Origin: Lethocerus indicus
Lineage: Eukaryota; Arthropoda; Insecta; Hemiptera; Belostomatidae
DNA: 64,000 nucleotides
Assembly (NCBI GenBank): GCA_019843655.1
Contig: JACDQD010000004.1
Location: 1,302,001 to 1,366,000 of the forward strand
Reading direction: 5' to 3'
Made by a program: the position numbers and the translations under genes. The notes beneath the pieces were generated by a model. The model saw only the letters and a program-made list of their open reading frames with translations. It did not search any database and had not been told where the DNA came from. This document shows positions 24,013 through 35,729 of the stretch, one piece after another (positions within the stretch are counted from its first letter, which is position 1; every line of letters begins with the position of its first letter).

Positions 24013-27000
24013 CAAAAATTATCATTAACACGTCAAGCCTGTTTTTAATGTAATTGCCTTCATATAATAATTAACTGATTATTTATATTGTTATTTTGTC
24101 ACTTTGTGCGAAACCGCTCGAAGTGTGTATCAAAGGCGTTTGTGTTACACGTAAAAGTGCAGACTCGAGCATCGTGCACGGTGCCAGACAAGTGGCAATA
24201 TATGGGCTTTTGAAAGACAATATTCAAACTTCACTTGATGAAACTTCACGCTTTATAGATTATACAAGAGGAAAAATAAATATATACACAAATTATATAT
24301 ATAAGAACTCAGAAAGGCCCGTTTAACGAAATAAATATTATTGGAAATTTTTAAATTTGTCTATTAAATCAACGGAAATGTTCCTTCCGTTGAGTACGTA
24401 AATCACACAGTTGGATTGTCACACCGGCTATTAAAATAGCCTTGTAATGTGAGGTCAAGTTTAAGCTCAAACAATTGGCTGAGAACTTTCCAAATTGCAA
24501 CAGAACTTTTTGGGCTTGATTTACAATATCTAATTCTTTTTTCAATGAAATGTCGCAACCACGATCGTATTATTATCGGCCAAATAAACTTAGGGCGACG
24601 TTGTATTAACATTTTTCATTCAAGTCTGAATTGATGAGTCATTCGGTACGTGCAATACGCGTTGAAGGCGTCCCATTTCAGAGATGGCCATAGGCGGAAT
24701 CTTATAGGTTCTTTGTGTGCTAATGGACTGGATTCTTCTCAGCATCTATTTATAATCGGTGCAAACTCATCGCATTGTTTAATAGATGAAACGTAGGTAC
24801 GTTTTTATCTCAGAGCCGTATATATTTCCAGCCCGCTTTATTGCGAACAATTACGCCTTAATAATAATTGCCGGCATTGTGCAAAACGCAGGGTATACGC
24901 CAGGGAAACGATGTCTTCGGCTGAAATGAACGTCAAATTGCCACCGTCGAGAAACACCAATTTATTACAGAGTCGGTTTGCCCGGGATTTATATTTTCGT
25001 TTCCAGTCGGGGTAATTTCATTTATCTTTTTCACCGGTCTCGAAATCAAATCAAGGATCAATTTAAGATATACGTCGGAGCGTTTGCAATTGGACGACTG
25101 CGTGGGACGAATGTGGGCTTCGGGGCGTACAAAAATTGACGCCGAAAAACATTTTCGGCGTGGGCCGTTTTGATTTTCTCCCGGCTGTAATTCTTTTTTT
25201 TTTGCAATTGAAGCCGGTCGCAAGCCCAAGTTTTCATTACTCGTTATCAACTCGATGCTTCGTTTCAGTTGTGGATAAGTATTCTTTTTGGGCAAAACAG
25301 TCGCAAATACCGATTTTTATAAATTAAATTTATTATATACCGAGAGATATCTTTGTTTTCTGTTAAAACATTATACCGTTTTACCTTATGAACTAGTGAA
25401 ATGTGAAACCCTCACATTTTGTTTTGGTGGAACTTGAGCATCCAATCAACATTTTAATGCCGTCGGTGTAGAAACAAGTTAGGGGAAACCACGGAGGCAT
25501 ACGATGCAAACAAACCAGACGAAATAGTGGAGTTGCACACATGAAATTAGATTAAGAATAAAGTATTTATGCAATTTGTGCATTTTCTACGCGTAGACAC
25601 GCCGTTGTTGTACGATTAATGTGGTCAATTGTTTCGTTAAATAGAAATTTTTTGACTGCATAAGCGAGCAATTGTTGTTAAATACTGTGCCTTATTTAAT
25701 TAACTCCTGCGGTTTGCCCTAATCCAAGCGCCTGGGGTTGTATTTAATTGGTCGCAGGAAAAAGTGAACCAATTATACTCTAAACATATATTTCTCGTAT
25801 AATTAAATAATCGACTACATAAAAGCGCGTATTGCAAAGTTCAATTTGCAAGAAATGTTTTATATTTAATCATTAATATATGACGGATTGAATTGCTTTT
25901 TATTTTAGTATTTTAAATTGTGCTGTAATTTTTAATTAAAATTTGTATTCTCGAACAAGATTGTTCGAATCGAAAACGGGTTATCAATACATATTGGGGA
26001 TTCGTTCTCCCAATTTAATAGTTCGTTTTCGTTATTCTGAGCGAAAGTAATATAATTTCTATTTGGAAATTGTGATAATCAATTTTCTGTTATAAATTGA
26101 TAGTTTGTATATAATTCACTAAAGGGGGCGACTTGAAAAACGCAAATTCTTGCTGAAATATGTTTCATTTCCCTCGGCCAAAGGTAGTAAACCGACGGCT
26201 TTAGGATCGCACGTGGCCGTGACCACATCGAAATTACAAGATTAATTTTTAAGCGTTACAAATTGTGTCTTAAAAAGCACGAATTCCAATTTGGATATTT
26301 TACAGCTTCCAGCTTCTTTACGCGCGTCCTCGATTAATAATTCATGCTCCATTAAATTAAATTATTAAAACTAATACAACTGCTTCAACTAGTTATTCAA
26401 TAGTTATTGGAACTTTATTAGTGTCAGGTTTATTTAATAGAATGAAGAACATTTATTGTAATTTTGTAGGACATTTAATCGCATCGTAATCACAAAAACA
26501 AACAGTTCCCCTATTCAGATGCAAAATCTTGTTCCTGTTAAAACATGTTCCGTAAAAACTTGTTAAAATAGACAATATTAGTTTTACTTTTCGCTCTATT
26601 AATGTATCGATTTTAATTGCCTACTCACGAGTTTTCGGTACACCTCAAAGGTGAATAATACGCGAAGTGCCTTCGTGGGTAAAATTCACCAGATTTTCAC
26701 CAGATTAAATGTGCGGATTTTCGCATATGGAACAGAGGGGAAGTGAGAGAGAACCCCGATTATTTCGACACGCTGAATTAATAAAGGGAGAGAACCGGTC
26801 CCAATTATTCCCGATTAAGGGACAAAAGTTATAAGCGCGACTTTTACTGCCACATTTACCCCAATTACACCGGCCTCTCTAAAGCTGAGTATAAATCACT
26901 TTCAAAGCCCGAAACCTATAATCTTACGGCGCCAAATAAATGCCAATTTATTTACATCCGAACAATCGGTTTGGCGAATGTTTATTTTTTTTTTTTTTAG

Positions 27001-28846
27001 AGAAATATTTCAATAGACATTCAATAGATAATCAGCTTCAAAGAATTACACAGTCCAGTAATTTTGAATAGAAAACGTTCCATCGCCAGCGTGAAATTAG
27101 ACAGCTATTACTAAAATTACTACAACAATATGATCGTCATAAGATGAGTATACGAGCAAATGAGTGAATGACTAATGGCAAATTAATGAATTGCTGTAAT
27201 ACGTGACTCGGCGTTATGCGTACTCAATCCAATTAGATATTGTACGGAATTGCGTTAATGTAACTGCACATATCAGTGATTATAGCATCAAATCGATATT
27301 GGAGTGACACACAGTCTAATTAATTGATTGTATATATATTTTTTTTTTTTACGGATATTTGATTTGACCTATAAATAGACTATTGGTTGTAGTTTTTTCT
27401 CGAGCCGTCGAAAGTATCTTTTATAAAGTACACCATCTTAGTCCTTTACGACGGTCTCCACAACATTGAATTCTGTAAAAACATTCCCTCAGAATTGTAT
27501 CTATTGAGAATTTTGTGACTTTATTCTCGTCGATTCCCAAGGGAAATATAAAAAGATATTCCTGCTATGCACTCAGGTAGCTTTTGAACGTCGACCCCTT
27601 TGTAGAAAATATTATAAGCCTATTTGGCTTTCTGCCGAGTTTTCGATTGTCTCTATTGACTAGACCATACTAGACGCCGAGACGCTTCTTGTAATCTTCT
27701 CTTGGCGTGTATTATATATTGGCAGTTTTTCTTGTCTTATGTCGAGTTTAACGCTCAAAATAAAATCAATAATATATTTTTCAGACTGCGGTCTGCTGTC
27801 AGAACAGAACAGAAGTAAACGAATGGCACATGGTAAAGCGGTTGTCCGTTTTTTCCGATATTTATGCAGATCTACTCGACTAAATCTTTATTTTCAATAA
27901 ATTTTGTCCGTTCGTTCGCCCAGTATTTCTTATATTGTCGGTGGTTTATTTCCGCCACATCTTTCTATAAGTATAATATACATTCAACATTATTCGGGGT
28001 TACGCAGAACGGGTCGTGATCGCGACGTAAGCTTTACAAAAATTACATAATATCGCGACCCCGACTGCCTTAAATTGTTCTGTATTTTCAACGATTTTAC
28101 AATCGGAATGTAAAAATGATAAAATCCACCCGTACATCGTCCCGCCGAACGACCGTACCGACTGTAAATTAAGTCTGGAATCGCGTACACGCCGCCGTGT
28201 TCGACATTTCCGCTGACTCCGTGTCCGATCCACTCTGGGAAATTAAATTCGGCCGCCGTAGAAAAGGGGAAAAAGCGCTGGAAAAAAGAAACTCGAAGGT
28301 CCCCCTGTTGGGGAGAATATCAATATACGGTAATGATGTCGGGGGACAGCCGGTCTGAATTAGGGCGCCGAATTTATTCGGTTTTATAAATGAGTGGGGC
28401 GGCCTTATTGAGGAAATATTGGGGATACGCGATAGGGAAGAAACTAAATTCGCATAAGTTATATAAAGTAACTTTTATTAACTTTATTTTCAATTTAGAC
28501 GTATTCGTATTTGAGCGTTAAGTGGTTCCAAATATGCAATGAGACGTAATTTCAGTATTCATGAAATACGACCATTTTTATTTTGTTTAATTTTAAAGAA
28601 TATCGAGTAGCACGTTATATAATTATATCGTAGTTATGACACCACGATCTGAGAACTGAGCTTAACCCATTTTCTTTCCCGAATTGCCATTAATATAACT
28701 CCAATTTCTACGAACCCAAGTGCAGCACGTAGATTGAAAAAATTGTCTCAGTCCAACACGTCCTTCTCAGGTACAGTAACTGTGAGGTATCTAATAGTAG
28801 TTTTGAGAAATGTGTGTTTGAAACACAATCCGCTTCTATATTTAAA
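24013..28846. other. intergenic, no gene seen
   Basis: AT-rich and largely unique. Small perfect hairpins lie at 24369-24393 (TCAACGGAA/TTCCGTTGA), 24426-24441 (GGCTATT/AATAGCC) and 25951-25968 (TCGAACAA/TTGTTCGA). TTCACCAGATT is present twice in tandem at 26684-26706. No known domain appears in any frame. Confidence 0.45.
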
Positions 28847-28859
28847 TATCAATATTTTA
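28847..28859 (+). repeat. target-site duplication, left copy
   Basis: TATCAATATTTTA here is repeated exactly at 29069-29081 and bounds the hammerhead-family element between them. Confidence 0.85.
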
Positions 28860-29068
28860 GTTAACTCGCCTGTTTTGTGGTCTGCGAGGGGTTGGAATGC
28901 CGTAGGTTTGTGGTGTTTCTGTCTCCTCTCGCCGGTTCGGTCTTTTTCGCTAGACCGGTTTCGGCCGCTCGCCATCTTCAGCAGCGGCGTTAGTCACTCT
29001 TGAGTATGCCCGAAAAACATCCAAAGTGCCGACAGTGACTAACAGTGAAGACGGCGACAGACCTACGG
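28860..29068 (-). mobile_element. hammerhead-bearing short retroelement, hairpin copy (copy C)
   Basis: This 209-bp insertion sits between perfect 13-bp direct repeats. The plus-strand left end, CCTGTTTTGTGGTCTGCGAG, is the terminus shared by copies B, E, F and G. An intact-looking hammerhead core lies on the minus strand at 28948-28986. The two ends are inverted copies of each other (CCGTAGGTTTGTGG near 28909, ACAGACCTACGG at 29057-29068). A second inverted pair, TTAGTCACT/AGTGACTAA, sits further in, so the whole insert folds into a hairpin. Variable-length target duplications point to target-primed insertion, not a cut-and-paste transposase. Hammerheads with a tiny stem III are known from Penelope-like elements; no reverse transcriptase is present here. 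Confidence 0.8.
28948..28986 (-). ncRNA. hammerhead ribozyme, best-preserved copy
   Basis: Read on the minus strand the order is CGCUG (stem I, 5' side), CUGAAGA, an extra U, GGC-GAGCG-GCC (stem II, 3 bp, 5-base loop), GAAA, CCGG (stem III), U, C, then UAGCG (stem I, 3' side). Stem I pairs over 5 bp including one G-U. All invariant core residues are present: C3, U4, G5, A6, G8, A9, G12, A13, A14, the A15.1-U16.1 pair and C17. Predicted cleavage falls between minus-strand bases 28953 and 28952. CCGG leaves no loop for a single molecule but is self-complementary, so cleavage would be expected from a dimer. The extra U beside stem II is the main departure from the textbook fold. Self-cleavage is inferred. 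Confidence 0.75.
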
Positions 29069-29081
29069 TATCAATATTTTA
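29069..29081 (+). repeat. target-site duplication, right copy
   Basis: Exact repeat of the 13 bases at 28847-28859. Confidence 0.85.
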
Positions 29082-32000
29082 CGTTTAAAACGCGTAACAA
29101 GGAAATCGAGGATACTGGTCTAAGCGGGTTGATAAAGAAATACGAGAGAGTCATGAGTCGGGCGAGGGGTGGAAGCGCGAAACTCTTCTCATTTAATAAG
29201 GAGAGTTTCAACTGAGTGAGTTCTTAATTGGCTTAATGCGGGGCACAGATAAATTTTCCCGAAAGTGGCACTTGAGCGAATGTCCCCCCCCACCCCACCA
29301 CCACCTCCTGCCATCCGGCTTTAGGGGCACTTTTTAAAGCTAATTATTTCGGTCCACCCACCCCGCCCCCCCCACCCATCACAACCCCTCGATCACTTTT
29401 GTTGCACCCGCACGAACAGAACAAATAATCGTAGACAATTGAATCGTAGACAATTCAATTTGGTCTGATTAACACTGCAGTGCTGTTGAAACGTACACCT
29501 GTCTACCTTATTGTCTCCAATTCGGTTGATTAGACGGCTGCTCGGTTATGGGCGCCAATTAAGTGTATTTAAATCGAGACACGATTCCCGATATAACGCT
29601 ATCCGAATTACAGCTCATTAAGAGGATAACTGTCTCTCGAATCATTGCGCTGGGACCATATTCTGCCCCTTCGATAAATTAAATCGTAGGGCGTCAGAGC
29701 TCATTCAGTAATACGGTGGGTCGTCTTAATCGGCATAGATATTTATTTCTTTAAAACGTAGCGTACTACACTGGAATCCAGATATCTGGATTTGCCTACT
29801 TCAAATCGCAAATACTGTAGAGTCTAATATTCAGTTCCAGTTCTATATTTTACAGATTTTGTATCGCTACAATAAGGTGAACAAATGTCAAAATATGTCT
29901 CGCGCTGAAAGTCATTTTTTCTAGGAGTTTGCCTTGTATAGAGACATAAATAAATAGAGGAAATTACAGCGTAAATCCGCGTTCTTCCCCCCTCCCCCCC
30001 CCCTGTTACTTTTAATGTAGTGTAATGTAATAGCTTTTAGGGCGACGGGTGGACCGAAGAGGGCCCTGTGGCCCTTCGAGGGGCATCTTTTCAAGGGAGT
30101 GATTTGTCGACTGGGCCCAATAAATGTTTGTGGCCTCTCCCTCCGAGTTTAGGGGTGTGCGGGGGACCGGCTTTATACGACGGACGATGGCGTCTGTACG
30201 GCGGTACTTCGCCTGCTTTCAAGCCCCCGTTCCCGTAACCCGCCACGCTTATCTTTCCCCGTCACACCCTCCGCCTCGTCTCCCAATTATTTATTGACTC
30301 TGTGTCAACCCCCCCAGAGCCCCACTAGTGGCTTTTGCGCGGGCCTAATCGTCCCTTAATACGTTCGACGCTCCGCCACATCGGAAACCGGGATTTACGG
30401 TAGTCCACGAGACCGGTTATCTCTCGCCCCCTTGGAAAACATTGTTTCTAATCGAATAGGCCCTGTATATCCCGTTATAAGGTGTAAGCTGTAATTTAAA
30501 TGTAAATGGCCTACATAAATCAAGGCCCTTACCTGGCACCGACCTACTTATTTCCCTCCAGAGGTAGGAGCAGAGGGATTTTGCTCCGTCATTGGAGAAA
30601 AAATAAAAAATCGGGCAGTAACTAATTTTTACAATTGTAAAAATCTACAATCAATTGTTGACTTCTTCAGTAGGAGAAACACTATAGGATTTTAAAACCT
30701 TTGACCCAAACAGTAGAACAATATATTTTAAGCATTTTGTTACTTTATGCATGATTAAATTCACGTGGAAATAACAATCTTCTGGAAATTAATTTAACGT
30801 GAAAAATATTTTCTATTACGCATTTATATTTTTAACGCGCTTATACTATTCGGTCTGAATGAAATAATTTAATTTGTTATTCTAAACTCACTAACCGGAT
30901 TTACCTCCTCCCTGTGCAAATTCAATATTACAGGACCGCTACTGCGTTCCTGAAGTTAATTTATTTTGTCGTCCAGTTTAAATTACCGTCCACCACTGTG
31001 TTTGACGTTTATATTAAAAAGAATATATATTTTCATATCCAATAGATGTCGTTTGCAGCTTAATAACCGTCACTATAAGCTGGTTCTTTTTTTTCGCTTT
31101 GGATCGCGATTGCGAATCAATCTCAAATCAAAATAGTTGTAATGCGCGCAAGAATAGAGAAATATGTTTAGATGTTCAATTTCATGTTCGCTGTTTTCCC
31201 ACTGTCCTAGTTTCAGGTTTATGGAAGGGCGATTGGCCGACGTAACGTTTAGATACAGATCCACCCCTCAGCTACAATCAAGGGACACGTGTCAGGCAAT
31301 TTGAGGGGGTGGGCAGAGGGCACTTGAGGGTGGTCGCAGACAGCCCCCCCCCCCACACCCCCGGCCGGGTCATAACCGGCTTCCTCGCTTCCCATTAAGT
31401 TTTATCGTCCCTCCCATTGCTAGCCCCCCACCCCGGGGACCTTACTCAATGCAAAAGGCTGCCCCGAAATCGAATAAATTCGAAAGTCATTCTCGAGATT
31501 ATGCCGAGAAAAATGAAGGAAAAAACGTTGAGCGCCCTCGAGGGAACAAATTTTCCCAGATTCGCATAATAATTAATGTACGTCGCTTTAATTCATAAAA
31601 CATATTTATTCAGTTTTTAATTATACCGACTTAGATTTTAATTTACTCTTCAGCGTAATAAGATCCAAAGTTACCGGCGATTTTCTGGTCGATAATAATT
31701 TTCTTGTAAAAACGAAAAGCAGGCCACCTGCTAGGTCGACTAATTACGCAAAAATTATCTAACGACATCTTCAATTGGTAAAAGTGGTCTGTAGTTGGAA
31801 TCAATCAATCACTTTTAACGATAGTTAAAAGCACGTCAGAAATATTCCAAATAACACGTTGTACGCTTCAATTTAGTTGGCGGGCGTAAGGTTCATTACC
31901 ACCAAGTAATAAACCGCTATTACTGGAATTGTAAGCGAAATATATCGATTTATTTAGGATAAATTAAATAATTCGTATCAAACTGAATGTAATTAGTTTA

Positions 32001-32525
32001 GCGGATAATTGAATATTAGGGGCGGGTCAAGTTTTCGTCAATTGTTGTAACTCTAAAGTCGAGCCTACATTTGAATAGCTGATTAATATCGGTGGGCGCT
32101 AAATGTTTATCGGCTGTTTAAGATTTGACGGTAGGCAGTGTATAGGGGTTGATCTTGGGGGTGGATTGGCCGTAAACAGAGGGCGGGGTGGTTTCCGAGA
32201 GCGCAATAATCGGTCGCGGTCCCTCTCAATTTATTGCTTCCACCGCATTGCTCCCGCTGGGAGACCGAAATCAATAATGACCGACGATATTCAATCACGG
32301 CCCATTACACCCCGCCCCCGCCCCCGCCCACCGCGCGTCAATAACCCGGAGGTGTTCGTTTCCGGCCCTTCAAAGGCAGCCACCGCCCCCACCCCTTCAA
32401 CCCAATTCTGACCGGTTGCACTTTCGCTGACGGGACTCCACCAATTTGGATTTCTAAATTTACGCAAATTAACCCCTCCCGTTGTCCCTTTCCCGCACTC
32501 TCACAATTTTCGCATTTTTCGATTA
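29082..32525. other. intergenic, no gene seen
   Basis: C-rich runs occur at about 29285-29400, 29994-30003 (ten C) and 31344-31354 (eleven C). A perfect palindrome TTTTTACAATTGTAAAAA lies at 30626-30643. Unique blocks rich in ATTA words lie around 29520-29660 and 30410-30560. No coding region is recognised. Confidence 0.45.
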
Positions 32526-32787
32526 TTTTTTTTTTGTATTTAATTATAAGTACAATCGATACGTGTATATTTTTCACGCGTTCGTCTCGATAAAGAAACC
32601 ACCCGATTATGCCGCTTTTTGACACGATTTAACTACTGTCCGAGGTGATCTCTCTGGGCCGGTGGCGTTTAAGCCGTCCTGGTGGGGATAATGGGGATGA
32701 TGGGTAAGAGAGGAAAGGGACTGGACGAGTGGATTAGGACGAGGAGGTCATGGTGGATTGTGTGGTTAGAAATATACCGTGGAGCAT
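32526..32787 (-). mobile_element. Jockey-like LINE, 3' UTR fragment (copy 4)
   Basis: On the minus strand this runs from a short piece of coding DNA (GGTATATTTCTAACC, then CACAATCCACCATGACCTC) straight into the 3' UTR shared with copy 3: GACAGTAGTTAAATCGTG, then AAAAAGCG, GGGTGGT and GTGAAAAATATACA. It ends in an A-rich tail (T run at 32526-32536). The coding part lost a segment that copies 1-3 retain, so this is both truncated and internally deleted. Its UTR is closer to the copy at 47915-48331 than to the one at 4524. Confidence 0.8.
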
Positions 32788-35598
32788 TATTAATTAGCGG
32801 TATACGCCGCGTCCGACACTAAATATTGGACGAAAATTATTTCGGCACTACAAAATATATAAAAATAATCTAGGACTAATTTTCTCAATGAATGTTGTAT
32901 GAATAAAATATTTCCCATATTGCGAGCTGTGGGAAAAATTAAGTGTTTCTAATTCGTATATGTTGGAGTGTCGTGGCATAACGAAATGGATAGTGGAAAG
33001 TTGAATTTTCCGTCGAGTTCAAATTTCAATCATTTCAAACAGAAAATACCACTATTTCAGTCCATTCTTTAGAGTTCAGTTGAGCTTCGAGTCAATGATA
33101 ATTGGAAGGAAACTGCCATCTTTCAGAGAGCGAAAATAAATACCTTTTTTTTCATTTTCATTTCTTGCGCGTACATTGTGTTCGCATGTACTTTAAATTG
33201 CCATTAAGTGATCGTACAGTAAGATACGAATTGCTGCTTGGTTTAAACGAGTCAATTAATTCTCACATGGACGATGATTTAGCGCGCACATGCGAGCTTT
33301 ATTGTGTCCAACAACATGAAGTGGAGCGCGAAATCGAAGCCACCTGACTATCTCTTTCTGGGCGTCTGTAACCCGAGACGTTGATACGCAATTGGGGTGG
33401 GGGGGGAGCTCCTAACGGGGAGGTTGTGGGGGAAATGTCGTCGAAGCTGACACAACCCGATATCGCCTCCGCAAATCTCCCCCTATTGGATATCCGTAAA
33501 GAATTGCTTGCAGTTTGCTTTCTAGGATACGTCGACGGGGTAGCGGGGGATGGGGGGTGGGGGAGCCGGTGGCTCTTCTTATATACACACAGTGTTCGAG
33601 GCTATTCGCGTGCAACACATGCCCCGCCGATTTATTTATGGTTTTCAGTGTATAATAATACGGCCTTTTAATATGAATTATCCGCGTGTCTGAACACCGA
33701 TAGAATAAGGCGCAACAAAGCAGCGATATTTACAGAAGAGATTAATGCCCCTCGGCGCAGGCTTTGGGGCAAATAAATAACCGGGCCGAGGGTAAACCTG
33801 CAACTAATTTAACGTAGTGGATATAATATGCGCTGTATTCGGGTAAAAATCTGAACGGAATTTCTGAGAATTATAAATTAATTGACAAAAGGACAAGGAA
33901 TTAATTATTAATTAAGGAAAATTATATGCGTTACATATTTCCACATTTAAATATTGCTTTTTGGAATCTAATTCTACACATGAAACTGACCGTGTTCCTA
34001 CAATGTTCGGGTTGAATATTTTCAGTATGTAACTGTTCCTCTACACCGGATTTCCTTCATTCGTTGGAGAATTGGAGACCAACTAGTCTCGTATTTTCAA
34101 CAAACAGGGTTCTAGACAAGCAGTAGTCAAGAGCAGGGCTCGTAGGTGGAAGATTTCATTTTTCCTCCTGTTATTTTTAACCGTAAAAACTCACCCTGTT
34201 TTCTAGGCATTTTTTGAACTCTTCCAGTATAAAAAATTATTTTCCTAAATAACCTTCGCCAAAAGAAATATGTAGTTTCCATTTCAGCCTTCACCCTGGA
34301 TTTGGGTGTCAGGAATATCGCGCATTATTTAAATCCCCGTACCCCGCTGATCTAACACATCGGCGGCGTTTATATTTGACTTCGCCGTTGTCCGACAGAA
34401 GCAATTGATGATCTCCGCGGTGGACGCGTCTGAGGTCGGCCTTCGAGATTCGGCGCCGGCTATGCGGAGTCACGTCCCTCCCACATTTCATTCGGCGGGA
34501 CACGTCTTTCTGCGCCCACCGGGCGCTCAATTATCAACCGAAAATTGGTCATTTGTCTCAGGCACGTCGGGGCGCGTAAAAGTACCCGGTGCGCGCGATC
34601 CCAAGTAGGGGAATTACGATTATTCTGAATTCCATTAGCGGGACGGCCAGGGGGGGGGGGGTTGGCTTCTAAATGCTTTGAACCTGAGGAGAACAGTATT
34701 TCTCCAACGTAAACGGCTTGGTCGATCCCCACGACTCGACTTCGTAGGCCCAATTCGGTTTGAAAATACGTTCCCTCAATACTGAAAAATACTGTCATCC
34801 CCGAGTCGAAAAATAGACCAACTGTTGTTTCTTTCAAAAATACTGGTCAAACAACAATATTAGCAAGTTTTCAATGGAATCCAAGAGGACCACGGACAGC
34901 CAGACACGCTACAAAACTTAATATATACGGAAGATATGTTAACAGTGTGATGTTATAGACTATGAAAGAGTTTGCAATTATTCTTTATTTATCCGATAGG
35001 AAATTTACAATTTGGACACGCGTATTCCTTACCTACTGTATAACAGAGAAATTTCGATGGGACGACATATATTTCCTCGACATATATTCGGACCTGCGGT
35101 TTATCGTGTCGGTGGGTCATGAGTTCGGCCCGTTTGTTTGATGTCACACTGAACACTTGGTTTATTTCCGGTCGGCAAACAACCGAGACCCCCCTCCCTC
35201 CTCCCCCGCCCCCAACTTCCGCCGTTTCCCCGGATCGTGTTTTTACTCTCCGTAAAAAAAAAAAAAAAAAAACAGCCCCGATCAAAAACAGGCGGCTCAG
35301 AATTGGTACGTTTTACGGTGCCGATCCGCCTAAACAACACTGTACGCCGGGCCTCACCTCGCCAAACAGGAGATTGTTTACTGCATTCAACAGTCGAAAG
35401 GATAAAATCCGTTAAAACCCGGTTTCGCTTATATTCGGTCCACAAGTGTACAAAAGCGAGTTACACTTGCCCCTGAAAGGGGAGAGTTGAAAATCCGTTT
35501 TATTGTCTCGTGAAATAATACATGAGCACGTGACTCGTCCTTGTTTCAGAGAGTAGCGCAGTCGTATAAATTAGGCATTGCCAACATAATGTAATAAT
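32788..35598. other. intergenic, no gene seen
   Basis: Holds an A19 run at 35254-35272, a G12 run at 34650-34661 and C-rich tracts near 35190-35215. Overlapping frames at 34309-34837 and 34989-35445 lie on opposite strands of GC-rich sequence and show no domain. Confidence 0.45.
35254..35272 (+). repeat. A19 homopolymer
   Basis: Nineteen consecutive A. Neither a LINE nor a SINE is recognised beside it. Confidence 0.9.
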
Positions 35599-35720
35599 AT
35601 TACCGTGGATTTTTTGTGTTTCGGCCGCTCGCCATCTTCAGTAGCGGTGTTAGTCACTGTCGGCACTTTGGATGTTTTTCGGGCATCCTCACTGCACCGT
35701 CACTCGTACTGTCAATCATT
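35599..35720 (-). repeat. hammerhead-family fragment, cut inside stem III (copy D)
   Basis: The minus strand shows AGTGACTAACACCGCTA, then CTGAAGATGGCGAGCGGCC and GAAAC, and then leaves the family consensus at 35617. The CCGGTC cleavage site and everything after it are absent. On the other side it shares the segment GTTAGTCACT, GTCGGCACTTTGGATG, TTTTTCGGGCAT with copy C. TGTAATAAT flanks it at 35590-35598 and 35721-35729. That is a possible 9-bp target duplication, but weak because it is AT-rich. Confidence 0.7.
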
Positions 35721-35729
35721 TGTAATAAT

